The notes: generated by a model not told the origin, from the sequence alone. Positions 38,034-53,014 are shown, counted from the stretch's first letter. The stretch: DNA of 64,000 nucleotides from Plecoglossus altivelis (GCA_036571765.1 BROE01000003.1:5821570-5885569); one strand, 5' to 3'. A program made the numbers and translations.

Positions 38034-40567
38034 GTGAGTATGCGCCCCCGCTCTCTTCAAAGGACCCGTCAGAAACGAAACAGGAGAAGTGGGGATTCAA
38101 AAGAGCTTTCTTTTTCCTTTTTAATCAATAATGCAAAAAGATATGACACCCTTTTGTTTTTCCTGGCCTTTTGAGGTTTCGACACCTGGATCCCAGTTCT
38201 CTTTTCTTGTATTCCCTTCTTCATCCTCTCTGTGTCTTGCTGTCTTCCGTAGAAGGATATGTTGAACAACTTCAAATGCGGAGCGGACTTTCTTCCGGCT
38301 CCTCTGGCCAGTAAGCCGGACTTTGCCCTGACGGCGGAGGCTACGGTGACCAGGAAGAGCCTTCTGACCGCGGTGGCCGTCGCTGTGGAGAACGAACACA
38401 CCATCGCCTTCCTGGGCAACAGCCAGGGTGAAGTGTTTAAGGTAGGAAACTAGGAAAGAAACCAAGGAGTTAAGTTCAAGTTCAAGTTGTGCTTTATTGT
38501 CATTCCGCTACATGCGGGTGCATACAGTGGAACGAAATGTCGTGCCTCACAGAGCCATGGTTCTACATAAGTACAGACATTCAACAGTACAGACAAACAA
38601 CAAACGAAACAAACGAGTTAGAAGAGGACACCAAGTCAAATAATTTACAAATCAATAATTTACTAGCTCCAAAGTTACACATATACATACACAGAGTCCA
38701 TGTAGAAAGTAATGCAGATCGAGAATCAGAAGGGCGTAGTTTACCTATGTTTTGTTGATCTGAGGAATGGTCAAGGAGCAGTCTGCTTTCACCAGGCACA
38801 GCACAACTACCAAGCACAGTGACCAAACAACAAATCTCAACCACAGTGCAACCATAACATCTATAACTCCATTAGCGCAAAGTACGGTGTAGCAAAATCC
38901 CTGGAACGTTCCCTGTGACGCGTGACTACTGTGTGGTGTCCCTCAGGCCCACCTCACCAGCAGCCCAGAGGTCTACAGCACCAGATGGCCAGGAGACACC
39001 ACGGGCGAGAAGGTCAACAAGAACCTCTTCTTTGACCGGAACCAAAGCCATCTGTACATCACCACCGAGACAAAGGTACAGGGCGGCGTCTGATGATTTC
39101 GTGTCCTCCTCCGCTGTTCTAACGTGAGGCTTTCGGTTGTTTTCATTAGTAGTCCCAAGACGTGGCACGCTTCGTTGTTTATTCAAACTAAATGCCACGT
39201 TATCCTAGGACGTACGATATATTTGTCATATAAAACGTCCTGTGTTCCACTCTGCACTCCCAGAGCATTACCATAAATGAATTAAATCCAGTGTATTTGT
39301 TCTGGAGTGCCTGGTTTGCTACTTTAAATGATAAGGGGTATGCCGTAAATAAAAAAAAGCTGTCAGTTTCGCTGTGAATCTCTCTTTCTCGCTCTCTTTC
39401 TACTACTGCAAGGGAGCAAGTGGTGTTTATTTATACGCGTGCGTGCCTGTGTGTGTGTGTTGTTGACCGTGTGCCACCACAGATCACCAAGGTGCCAGTC
39501 CAGTCATGCCATCTGAAGAAGGACTGCCAGTCCTGCGTGGCGCTGAAGGATCCGTACTGCGGCTGGTGTGTCTTGGAGGGCAGGTGAGCGTTTCTCTCGC
39601 TCCCTTACACACACACACCTACACCCACACACTACTATAAATCATCGATTACGCGCCAACACCTTTGCGCATTTACTCACAAAAGTATTGCTATGTGTTC
39701 AGAAAAAACATATATACGCACACTCACCACATAAAGAGACTTCTTCCCTGTCCTTTAACTTTTCCCAACCCCCCTCCCTCCTTGGCCCCAGCTCCTCTCT
39801 ATCTGCCCAGAGCAGCGCTGTGTTTGTTCACTGTTTTATTGCTGACTCTCCCAGAAGTAGGCACCCCCCATTGTGCTCCTGCTCTGCTTACCATGTCTGT
39901 AAAGCTCCGGGGCAGTTACATCTGCCAGCCAGGGTCTGGATTCTTATAGTGAAGCTGTGCTAGATAATCCGCTTGTCGGGTCGTAGGTCACTTTTGAACT
40001 GGGTCATTCGCAGCCTGCGCTGCTGAACTGGCTTCGGCTTGATACTCATCTGAGTTTGAATTTTGAGGTTGTCAAACAAATCATCAAAGGCATCTCTAAT
40101 GATCCTTGTTCTGGTAAGGAGGGCACTCTGCAAGGGATAGCTGGTGTGAGTGCATTAGGTTGGAGAAACAGTGCCTGATGGGAGTTTCTCCCCCCCCCCC
40201 CTTCCCTCTACAGGTGCACTAGGAGATCCGATTGCAGGCGAGCCGAGGAGAAGAATGGCTGGCTGTGGAGCCCTCGGCAACAGTGTGTGAAGATCGTGTC
40301 CTTCCACCCACCCAACCTCAGCTGTACAAAGACCCAGCAGGTACTAGGCACCATTTGTAGCACTTTCTAGCTCTTGGGTTAGCTAATGAAAACGGTCCCT
40401 GGTGTGACTTGTCGAACAGTGTGCAGTGGTCTGCTGTTCATTGATCCATTGGGGAAACTGTCTAGAAAGCTAGCTTATTATACCTGGGACTGGTATTCAG
40501 GCTGGTGCTCACAGGGTTGTCTGACTCTCTTCCTCCCTCCCTCACTCACACTTTGTCTCCCTCTCTT

Positions 40568-40598
<31 letters not shown>

Positions 40599-43500
40599 GA
40601 TTCACACTTACTCTCCTAATTTTTACTCTCTCTCGCTCTTTTCCTCACTATGCCTTTCCGTCTTCTGCCCTCTCTCTCTCTCTCTCAGGTGGAGATCAAC
40701 GTTCCCTCCCTCCCGTCCATCGGTAGCTCGGACCGCCTGCGCTGCGTCTTCCGCTCGTTCCAAAGCGAAGGCACCATGTCCGACTCCGGTCAGGTGACCT
40801 GCTCGCTCCCCCACCCGACCGATCTCCCCCCAACACCGGAGGACCAGGGTACGACCCCTCTCACCTTCTCCACAACAACACCTATAGCTTAGCTCACTCC
40901 TCCTCCCCTCGTCTGATCCCTTCCTCTACGACCCTCCGCCTTCTCCTCCCGTCTTCCTCGCAGACTTTGTAGCCGTGCCCATGAAGATCTACGTGAACGA
41001 GACCGTGGAACTGGCGACCAGGGAATTCAAGTTTTACAACTGCTCCGCAACGGTGAAGAAAGCGGAAAACACGCCGTGAGTTGTGCGCTCGCTAGTTTGT
41101 TAACTCTCTCTGCGCTAGCAAGCTGTTGCTGATGAGTCTCTGACAACCTTGATGGAAATGAATTGCGGCATGCCAGCAGATGAGAGAAAGCCCTCCTGTG
41201 TAAATTGTGATGCATGGCTGGTCCCAGGATTGAATGCACTTCCTGCATTTTCCCCAATTCCATAACCAACCTGGAGGAAATTGCTTTAGTTTCCTTTTCA
41301 TTAATCAAAAAATGAAGGTCGATCTTCTATGTTCTTTTTTTTTTTTCTTCCTTCCACCTCTTTTTGTACTCTGTGCTGTTTTTTCATTCCGAGGAATGTC
41401 TGATAAATGAGCTTTGTTTATTTCAAGTTACGGAGACATATTTTACTGTCAACAACATGGATTCTTTTTGTGGATTCATGATGAGTTTGCATGTTTTCTT
41501 TTGTTGATTTTTTGGGGGGGTCACAAATGAGATTTCTCATATTTTTGTGTGTCTGTGTGTGTGCGCTGTGGATGTGCATACGTGTGCATGGGCTGTTTTT
41601 CATGGCAGGTGCATGTCCTGTGTGGCCAGTCCCTGGGGCTGCCAATGGAACACCAGAGGCCACACCTGCAGTGACATGGACGACAAGGTTACGGGCCCCA
41701 TCATCAGACACAAACAGGTAGGCCGGCCCCAACCCTGACCCCTCACCCCTGACCTTGACCCCCCCCTCCCTCTGCCTGTCCCAAAGAGTGAACCGGTCCA
41801 CAGCTTTCCAAGCTTCGCATCAGAAGATCTCATCTCCTGTACCTGAGGTCTTTGGGGATTGGATATTAATTTATGAAGAGACAGATGTTCAGCTGATACT
41901 GTATCTTGCCTCCCCGCCTGAGCGCGTCTGCTAAGTGGCTCTCAAATCAAAATGCAAATGTTGCGAGATGCTGACGACTGAAACCGGTGTATACATATGA
42001 TGTTTCCTGTTTAGATGTCAAAGTGTCCTCAGTTCGAGAACCCTGACCCTGTCTTGATCCCTGTTGGCTTCAAAACCACCATCAGCTTTGAAGGCATCAA
42101 CCTAGACCTCTACAAGGTACGCATGTGTTCTGTTTTTTAAGTTTTCTGTCGTCAACAAAGTTGTTGTTGTTCATCAGCGTTCCTATTTTCTCAGGAGTGT
42201 GAGAACCTTGTATGTGTCAACAACCAAACCATATCTTAACCATGACCACAATACAACAGTATACCTTAACCATGACGTCAGTGTGTCAACGCACCTTAAA
42301 TATGACCTCAATGTAATGATATACTTTAACAATGACCACAGTGTAGCAAAACATCTTAATCATGAACACAGTATCATAATTTACCTTAACCCTGACCACA
42401 GTGTAGCAACATATCTTAACCATGAGCACAGTTTAGAAACATGACTGAACCATGACCACAATGTAATAACGTACCTTAACCATGACCACAATGTAAAAAA
42501 CATACCTTCACCATGACCACAGAGTAGCAACATATTTTAACCATGGCCGATGTATAGCAACGTACCTTAACCATGACCACAATGTTTAAAAAAAGTACCT
42601 TAACCATGACCCACAGTGTAGCAACATAGCTTAACCGTGACCAATGTGTCACTGACCTTTGTGGTATGAATACGGTCAGGGTTGACCCCCATGTGCTCCT
42701 GTGTTCCAAGGATCGGACGTTCTCCATTGGTACTGAGTTGATGAAGAACACAGAGGAGAACGTCAAGACTGAGGATGGACCTTTCTACAGTTTCAGTGGC
42801 TTCACTGTATGTACCACACTTCTCTCTCCTCTTTCTTCATTCTCTCATCTGTCGTTCTCTCCTTTCTCGACCGTCTGTCCTCCTCAGAATCCACTTCGCT
42901 AAATTTGTTTATTTGTCCGACATCTCTCACAAAGAATTCTCAAAAGTGAAAAGGTGTGTGTAAATCGTTTAAATGGTGTTTCTTGGTTGTGGAAAACGCC
43001 TTATCTATTACCTGGTGTACCACAAAAGGCTCATCGATATAACAGCACCCCCTCATGGACAAACGTCTCACTTCCTGTCTCACTTCCTCGGAGTTGTCCA
43101 ATCACTGGGATTGGAGAACTCAAACAGCACCTAGCCCCTAGCGATGTTCTTTTCCAACATTGATTTCTTCAGCTGTTTTGAACGTCTGCCAGACTCTGTA
43201 TGAAGTGAAACTTTATTTCTTTTTAGCATGGCCTAGCCCACGCATTGAGTCTGAAGTGTCATTAATCACTAGATATTCACACACTATATTAATAATTCAT
43301 ATTGTTCCCGTTTCTAGTTTTCTTTCGACAAGTCACCGGAGACCAACGTGCTCTTCTATGTGAAGGACAGAGACTCGGGCAAAAAGATAGACAGCACGTT
43401 GAATGGTAAGGCTTACATTTTAATTAGGGATTCAGATAATAGTGCCCCCAGTGTGTGCGTATGTGTGTGTGTTTCAATGGACAGTCCTTCAGATATCTTT

Positions 43501-46500
43501 TTTCTATTTTTTACATCGGTTACAATTCTCAGCACCATAGCGATTTTAAAGCATTGTGCTGGTCAAAGCACCCAGCTGAATTACTCATCTGTAGCGTGAG
43601 GATTGACCCTGCAGCGAATAAGTACACAGACCGTCTGAGGATACGAATGTGTTCTCTCTCTCCCTCTCTCTTTCTCTTGCTCCCTCTCTATCTCTCACCC
43701 CCTCCCTCTTTCTCTTGCTCTCCCTGCCTCCCTCCCTCTCTGTCTCTCTATCTCTTTCTCCTCCACGCTCTTTAGTGACTCTGTACAACTGCTCCATGGG
43801 GCGAGAAGACTGTAGCCTGTGCAAGAACGCCGACCCCAAGTACAGGTGTGTGTGGTGCAGCGAGAAGAAGTCCTGCTTGTTCGAGAAGCTGTGTTCAGGA
43901 AACCCCCTGGACACGGAGTGCCCCGACCCCCAGATCTCCGACGTGAGTCTCTCCACCGGCCTCCACTTCCTACCTTGGTAACCTTTGATCTGGAAGGCTT
44001 GTTGGCCCGATGACTTGGTTTCTCGTCGATGGCATGTTGGCTTTGACAATCAGTTTATCGAATTGACTTTTTTCCGCCAATTGCAGATGGAATTTATTTG
44101 AAGGATGTTTTATGTTGATGTGATAGTACTGCCTGCATTTTGTATGCATTAACTGCAAAGTGAGTTCTCCAGAAAATCAGTTTTTTCCGCAGTTAATCAG
44201 TCATGTCAGCAGTTGTCGGCGCATCCGAAAGCATTGCTAATATTTGACACCAAATCAAATCTGATCGCAAAACTCTCACTTTGTAAATACAGCCATGCAA
44301 AAACTTGGTTTATTCCAGTACACCACTAGTATACCTGTTACATCTAACTATATTGCATTGGTTGAGTTTGAATTGTATAAGTCATTAGAATTTCCTTTTA
44401 AGCTTTTCCAAAGCAGCTCTCGCTACATAAAAGATCACCTTTTTATGTATTTATACTACATGATTGTGAGTTTCAGTGACCCAAGCAGGACCTAGCCAAG
44501 CCCATGAAATATACCAGGCCCAGATACAAACTGCAGAAAGCCAGCTAACTTGTGTGTTTAACAATTTATGATCTTGTGTGATTTATGATTCATGATTTCT
44601 GGGCATGGAGTTTCAGGAATAAATTCAGCCCATCCTAAATCAGCCCCCTCCCCCCTTCAGATTATCCCCCGCTTTGGACCCATGAGGGGGGGCATCTCCG
44701 TTACCATCAGGGGCTCCAACCTAGGCATCCATAAGGGAGACATCAAGAGCATCACGGTGGTGGGGGTCCCCTGTGCACACCAGGATGAAAAGTACACCGT
44801 CTCCACCAGGTTAGACACCAGCACAACACTGGGCAAGTCTCCTGTTTAGTTACAGACACAGGATACACACACGCAAATACTCGTGTCTCTCTTTCTCTGT
44901 CTCTCTCACTCTCTCTCTTGCCCGCTGTCTCGTTCTCGTTCTCACGCTCTCTCTCTGTCTCCCTCTCTCTGGTTTACCACGTAGTGTGGTGTGTGAGATT
45001 GGCCCCATGGATCCCCTGAAGACCAGCTGGGGCCAGGTGGAGGTGGAGGTGGCCGGAGGGAAGAGAGGAACCTCCTCGGTCTACTTCACATACAGGGTAA
45101 CCTTGGCCAGCCACTCGTTGGTCATTGGGTTTTTGAATGACTGATTATTTAAGCCTATTTTGAGACAGTATTAAGACTTTTCCCCTGTCCAGTTGTAGAA
45201 GGACCCTTCTTGTTGCACATTTACAAGATGTTCTCTAGAGTTTAAACGCTTCCAGCACAGTCCTGTTGGATTATAAGAGGATTCACTGTGTGATAAGGAT
45301 GAATGGAGGCATTGCTTCACTGTAGCTAAGTGCTGAGTTGAGGCCCACATGGTATCTTGCTCTCGAACAGGTTACATTGTAATTACTTAACTAGCTTTTC
45401 CATATCTCTCGCTGCCTCGGCTGTGACTAACTGCCTGGTTAGCTGTTCTTGGCCGTGTGCGTGTGTGCATGCATGTGTGTCTCAGAGCCGAATTTAATTT
45501 GAGTGTTTGAGTGTTTCTCTTGACCCCATCCGCCTCCATCCCCCAGGACCCCGTCCCCCGGACGGTTCACCCCTCCAAGGGGCCCAAAGCTGGGGGGACG
45601 CTCATCACCATATCCGGTTCCAACCTGGACACTGCCACCAAGAACGACATTCAAGTGACCGTTGGAGCGGTGGAGTGCAGTGTGTGAGTTCACATCTGGG
45701 AACGTAATGAGGGTGGGAAGATAAGACTTTTGAACCGAAGGTTTTTTTATTTTTATCGTTTCACTCTGCACTTAAATTTCTATTAAATTCGAAGAGAGTG
45801 GATAAGGGATATTTTAACTGAAGGGGTTTGATTCGAGAAGGACGAATGCATTGATTTGAACTCATTCATAGGCCATGTTCAGTGGCGACCTTAATATCAG
45901 CTTTTCAATGCATAGTTTATATTTCATTACTTCAACCTGATTGTCCTTGGTTTTCGAGGGACTACTTCGCCCAAACTCCACATTCACACAATTTTCAGAG
46001 CATGAGAGTAGAGCGTGTTGTGTACAAGGCCACCTGAGGTGACATTTGGAGCGCAGGTGACGTGAAATAAAAGGCCTGCCGCGTGCCTGGCGGGAACTAA
46101 CAGGCTGTCAGGGCCTTGTCATGTTCCTTCCCCTACACCGTGACCCCTGCGACCTTATCCGCCGAACAAGCCTCCGCCATCACCTGTGTCCTTGGCCGTG
46201 TTTGAATTCTCCAACATGTCCTCCTCACGTCCCGCGAGCGTCCTCTGGTTCTCACCCCGCCGGCAAAGGGAAAGCCTGCGCTCCGCTCCGCAGCAGGAGC
46301 AGAACGACACGCGGAACGCTCGGAGGTTCCTGCGCGGTTTGACAGGATTGAAACGTGGCCCTGTGTGTGTGTGTGCGTGTGTGTGGGTGTGGGTGTGCAT
46401 GTGTGTGTCTACAGAATGCACTTTGGCCCAGAAATCATCTGCAGAACAGGACAGTACCATGCTGAAAAGGTGCCGTCCGACCTGTTGACCATGACGGTTA

Positions 46501-46942
46501 AGTACGGTCGGAAGACGACCACAACCATCCTCACTGCCTTCCAGTTCCTGGAGAACCCCAACATCCTGGACCACGACCCTAAAAGCAGCTTTGTCTGGTG
46601 CGTAGACCTTTTCCTGTTCAAATTAACACAACATTTAGAATAATCAATCTTAATGGCTTTCTTGTAAACCAAGTGTTTTGCATTTACATTCATTCATTTA
46701 GCCGACACTTTTATCCAAAGCCACCTACAGACAGCATAACGTAGTAAGTGCCAGAGGCAATCAAGGACAAGATGTGCACAGTTCAATTTGTGTGTGTGTG
46801 TGTGTGTGTGTGTCACCAGTGGAGGGAGGACAATCATAGTAACAGGCTCAGGGTTCGACATCATCCAGAGTGCCGTCATAAAAGTCCAAGCTATGGAAGA
46901 TGACTCGTCTGTAACCGCCCTTAAGGTATCAGAGGTGAGTAG

Positions 46943-46991
<49 letters not shown>

Positions 46992-49900
46992 CTTCTCCTA
47001 CCACCACCATGGCTCATCCAGAACCGTCCTAGAACCCAGTCTTTGTCTGCTCCTCACACCAAACCCTCGTCCTCGCAAACAAACTTCCAGGGATCAGGAC
47101 GACCCCAGCCTGTAAGCCAGCATTACTTCTCATCCGGTTCTGCTCACTTATCATCCATAAATCCTTAAACCTGTAAGACTCCTCAAAGAAGCTCACATTC
47201 ATCCTTTCATCCGCTCCGCTCAACTCCCCCCAAAATAATCAGATTCATTCCCTGAATAATCGAACGGAGGGGGTGGGCTCCGTGGTTGCCCAGTCCCGGG
47301 CAGGGCATAGACGGCCGTGGCTACAACCCCCTCATGCCTTCCAGCGGGATAAGCAGCGATTTGATTCCATTTCATTTCCGAGCTAAATTTAATACAGGCA
47401 TTAAGGTTACAGGGGATTATGTGGTCAGGCTGCTCACTCTCTGGGTGGCAAGCAGGGACCTAAGAGGGGGCTGGGGTTCCCGCTGAACTGCAGGATGATA
47501 GAGTCATCTGTGTCACATTCCTAATCTCCCAGTGGCTTCTATTCTGTTGACTAAACCAATATAAAGATTGAGGGCTGCAGGGGCGCTGTGGTTGTCAGAT
47601 TGTAGTGACTGGAGTCCAGTTCTAGTTGTGAAGTATTTCCATGGACTGCTATTCCATATGAATGTAGATATTTTATAGCCACCATGAGGTGGCCCTAGGA
47701 ATAAGCCATTTTATTGTTAAATCTTGGATTTAGCATTCAGTGTAACGTTAGGGAATGTTTACCCCTCTTTTTTCCTTTCATTTTTATTTCCTTGTCTTTT
47801 CACTCTCCTTCTTCCTCTCTTTTTTTATTTCTCTCACCCCCCCCCCTTTCAATTTCTCTACCTGCCTTTTGCATCTCTCTCTCTCTCTCTGTATTTCTCC
47901 TTCCCTCGCTCCAGTTTACCCAGGAGTGCCACAGTAAGAATGACACCATGCTTAAATTCCACTCCCCAAGTGTGAACAGCTCCTACCAGATCGAGGAGTA
48001 CAGGACCTTCATCCTGCTGGACAACTGGACGAGGGAGCTCAAACCTTTCGACTACCACCCGGACCCCACCTTTGACGAGCTGACCAAGAAGGTCATCACT
48101 CCCAGCAGCATGATCATCGTCACTGTGAGTATCCAACTACCCCCGCTCCCGCTGAAACAGCAACGCTACCGAAGCGGTGGCCCCCGGCTGCGGCAGCCAT
48201 GGTTACTGCGGTGCGCTGGAGCAGAGGGAACGTGGATATACGAGCCTGTGTACGCTGTTGCACTGTCACTGTAGGCTGAAATAGGAATAAACTGTCTGAT
48301 TAGTGGGTTGTTTGGATATTTGAAAGGTGCCGCGTGTAAAAATGACGGTGCGTGGTTTTATGTTTTGACACACTGTTTGACGAGCGTTCATCTGAGTGAC
48401 ATGCAGACTCTAGGCTGCTTTCATTCGTTTCGCAACTGTTCACTTTGGGTTGGAGCAGTAAAAAAACCCGAAACATCCCTGTAACCGAGCAGCAGCATAT
48501 ATGTGTTTGAGTGCTGATGCCACCCCCCCATCCCCTCACCACACCCCCAGGGCTTCTCCAAGGCCATGACGGAGAAGGAGGCCGAGGCCTTCGTCGGAGA
48601 CGTCCCCTGTGTGGTCAACACCCTGAAGGACGACAAGATGTTTCTAGAACCTCCTTCCACCCAGCCCAGGGCCCGCTCCAAACGACAACGCAGAGATACA
48701 AGCTCTGATCCTCTGGACCTGCTGGTCAGCACACACACACAGAAAGACAGCATGCACATACAAAGCCATACAGATATTGCCTTTATAATTGTTGGTTTTG
48801 GGTAACAAGAGTCTGCATTTGGAATGCATTGGGAGTAGCTTTTTTACTCTGTATAATTACGTTTAATTACACATTAGCTATGCAGCCTGTAGGCCTAATT
48901 ATGATTAGTTAGCAACACAATTAGCTGTCTTCCTTTTAATGTCAGTCAACTATTGTTTAATTGTCTTTGTGTATCATCTGTCTAAATGAGGCTCTTGGTA
49001 TCGATGCATGGCAGTAGAACTCCTTTCTGTTTGGGTTTTGCACTTCATATGCTGCTGCCTCCTGTGGTCTAGATCAAATTTGGGAAGGGAGAGTGGGTGG
49101 TGGGATCCGTCCACTACGAGAGGAAGTACGAGGTCCCCTTCCTGATCATCATCCCTGCCGTCATCATCCCCATGCTGCTCATTATAGCCATCTCAGTCTA
49201 CTGCTACAGGTATGCACAGTCACACACACACACATGCGTGTGCACACATCCAGTCTCTTCCTGCGGGGAGTATGTATAATTGATGTACGGTATAGACAGT
49301 TTGTCTGGGCCCTGTTGTTAACTCGGGGTCGTCTTCGGAGACTGCCATTTTGAGCTTCTGTAATTGACACATATTGACAGTAGCCAGTGTTCATGGTCCT
49401 CTGAGAGTCAGCTGTGAAATGTGGGTGATTTGCTATGAGCATGAATGCATGTCAAGTTCCTCATGCTGGTCCTGCCCAGCTGCCAATCTATTCTTTTTGA
49501 ATGGTGTGTTTGTGTCTGTGCAGGAGGAAAAGTCAGCAGGCAGAGAGGGAGTATGAGAAAGTCAAACACCAACTTGAGAACTTGGAGGAGAGTGTTCGGG
49601 ACCGCTGCAAGAAGGAGTTTACAGGTAGGCCACTGTTTCACGGGCTGACACACGCGCAAAACAATGCACTCCACCACAAAGAAAAAACAACAACTGATAA
49701 TTGGCAGGCACTGGCAGCGCTTTTGTCATGCTAATGACATGCAGACAAACCCTCTGTTTTCATTAGGACACAAAGCACATTGTCACAAAGACCACTATAC
49801 ATGCATTTGCAACGATTAGAAGTGAAGCAATTAAATCCATAATAGATTACAGTAGTGTGTTCGGTGGTTTTCCTCAGTCGATGTGTCTTTGATGGAACAT

Positions 49901-52900
49901 GTTTTGTGGAACTGTGCTGAGGCCTTATACCATTCCCAATCCCACCTAGACCTGATGATCGAGATGGAAGACCACACCAACGAGCTAAGTGAGGGCCGCA
50001 TTCCATTCCTGGACTACAAGACCTACACCGACCGCGTCTTCTTCCTGCCCTCCAAGGATGGCGCCAACGACGTCATGATCACGGGGAAGCTAGACATCCC
50101 TGAGAATCGCAAGGCCATCGTGGCCCAGGCCCTCAACCAGTTCTCCAACTTGCTAAACAGCAAGACCTTCCTCATCAATGTGAGATCCTCACCCTGTCCC
50201 TGACCATGGTCCTGACTCTCACCGAGATGAAAGTTCCTGTTCGACAACCCATTTGGTTTAGTCCCAGCGAAAAGTATTTTTGTTCCGAGAATAGCTGCAC
50301 ATCTTTTGTTATTGCTTTTGTGTTAATGATCTGTGCTGTAGGACAATACCCTTAGTCATCACCTCACTGCTCTAGCTATCGAAAGTTTACTATCATCATC
50401 ACATTACAAGCCTTTCATAAACTTTATAACCTGATAGTTTCAGTTGACAGACAGGAAGTTTATGCCTTGAGCCTTGTTGTCTGGCAGTTGTAACATAATG
50501 ATGATGAATACTGTGGATATCCAGGAATGTGGAGTCAGTTTGCGATGATGATGCACGACCTTGGCTGTCGTCCGTCGGCAACTCCCCACGTTCGCCGGCG
50601 CTCCGCCTGCCTCCGCCTCACCTCCGCCTCACGCTCCATGTTCCTCCTCCCCAGTTCATCCGCACGCTCGAAGGCCGGCCCGACTTCAACGCCAGGGCCA
50701 AGGTGTACTTTGCCTCGCTGCTCACGGTCGCCCTTCACGGGAAGCTGGAGTACTACACCGACATCATGAGGACCCTGCTGCTGGAGCTGATGGAGGAGTA
50801 TGTTCAGAGCAAGAACCCCAAACTGATGCTGCGCAGGTGAGCACATATGTCCTACATACCTACGTGGTATGAGCCCCACACCTAGCCTTCGCTGCAAACG
50901 ATGAAAGAAATACCTGACGAAGTCATTTGAGATGTAATTTGAGTTTTTTTGTACGTAAATATTATACGCAATGTAGACGAAGAGTAGTACTACTAATCTA
51001 AATTCTATGAAACATTCCAGCATTATTCGTATTTGGTATGTGTGGCTCTGGACAGTCCTCCTTCCTGTTTGCTGGGATTGTCTACAGTCCAGTTGGCTGT
51101 CCAAAAAGTTGCTTTCCTATTGTGTAGCACGTCTTGAGGTTAACTAATCTCGACTGTCAACTCTGCTCAGCGCCAACCTCTGAGTGGGTGTTATGCATGT
51201 ACACGTCTATAATTATTCCCCAATGGAGAGGCTAATTATGCTGATTACTCCATTGTGCTAACATCAACCTCCATACACATGACTGGCAATTACATGTGCT
51301 AATGGCTAACAATGGGTGTTGCAATGTAGAAAGGCTAAGTTTAGCCCTAAGGTTCGGTGTTGCTGTGTTGTCTTGCTTAGATCAGAGACTGTGGTGGAGA
51401 GGATGCTGTGTAACTGGATGTCCATCTGCCTCTACCAGTTCCTTAAGGTAAGTCTGAACAGTGGTTTGAAATGCCTGTTTTGGTAAGCAAGGCCTGATAT
51501 TAGGTATTGCTTTGGGTGGGATTTTGGATGCCACAGTATGTTGACTGTGATTAGTGCAAGTGGAGTTTTAAAATGGAGTGGAGGCTGACTTGTCATCTAA
51601 TCGCATGAATTGCGTCAATACTACTATTATGTGTCCTTGTGAGCAAAGAAAGTTTGGTAGAAAGGGAGATGAATGCCACAGTTCCCTCAAATTGAAACTG
51701 CATTCAGAAAAGATTGTGAGGGAGCCGCTCTCTCTCCCTGTGTTCTGTGTGTAGGACTCAGCGGGGGAACCCTTGTACAAACTGTTCCGTGCACTCAAGC
51801 ACCAGATAGAAAAGGGTCCTGTGGATGCGTGCGTGAAGAAGGCCAAGTACACCCTCAATGACACGGGGCTGCTTGGAGACGACGTGGAGTACTGCGTCCT
51901 GGTGAGTTGCATGTGCATGCATGGAAGCATGCAGCTGGTCATACACCCAAACATGCACACTCATACATGCAGACACGTGCACGCGAATGCAGTTATGCAC
52001 GCACATGCACGCGTGCACACACGTGCACGTGCAAACATGCGCGCGTGCACACACTTGTGCATGCAGACATGCACACAGACACATCCACAGACGCATACAC
52101 ATACACATGCTCACACACATTGCCGTTACCATGGTTTCCAGTGCCACCAGCCCATGCATTCCGTCTGAGCTGCTATTGTTGGTCTCGCCAGCCTTTTCCA
52201 GCCTTCAATGCTCAATTACAAAACTAGCAAAGAAACACTGCTGTTAAATCTGCCTGAATGTTTGCGCTTCTCACCCACCGCTTTGCCCAGGAACTCAACC
52301 GCTATGCTCCTGTTTACATCAGGCAGAGCAGCGCTCAGTGTTTCAAGCATTTGGCTGCAGATCAAGAAGTCGCAGGTTAAAATATCCCCTGGTCTTTGTC
52401 ACTTTTTGAGGAATAACCTCTGCCAAATGAATACTTTTATTATTATTACTATATCATTGAATGTTCGTTAGGCAGCCATTCTTGTCCTTTCCTCTCCGGG
52501 TTAGGGTTAGTCCTCCTGCAGGATCTGTGATCAGCAGTTAAAGAAGGAAATGTAGAAATGGCACGCAGACAGAGAAGCCCAGGGGTAATGCCGTTTTGTC
52601 AAGGACAATTATCACATTAAAGGGAATTACAGATTTGTCTGCGATGGATTGCGCCTTGTGATTGAATTAAATGGGAACAACACAAAGAAATGTGTATATC
52701 CCGCCCCAGAGAACGCTGCTTTGTTCAATCAGGAAGTGGATCAGGGAGCAGGTGCAGCAGGTATGGTGTTTGTGGTCAGGGCCGGGCAGAGGGAGGCTCT
52801 CATAGGCGTGTGGGGGGGAGTGTTGTCAGTGGTGTCAACAGGTCACAGGAGTCCCCTGCTGCTCCCTGCTCATTAGCCAGCGGAGGTGACACCTCACTGT

Positions 52901-52979
52901 CAGGTGTCACAGGCATTACGCGCGCGCTCTTGTGATTTCGTCAGCCGGCGATGCCGGGGGTTGCCATAGCAGCGCTTAC

Positions 52980-53014
<35 letters not shown>

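Noticed and set aside
37095..38060. 321-codon minus-strand open frame opposite plxnb2 exon 1
   Set aside because: It is an antisense shadow of a G+C-rich coding exon with third-position bias, and has no domain of its own.
38034..38174. Read-through of exon 1 into a lysine/arginine-rich tail
   Set aside because: GTGAGT follows the exon and the next exon joins in phase 0 with family sequence.
42211..42650. CRISPR-like regular array
   Set aside because: The units are contiguous 30-bp tandem copies without distinct spacers, in a vertebrate intron.
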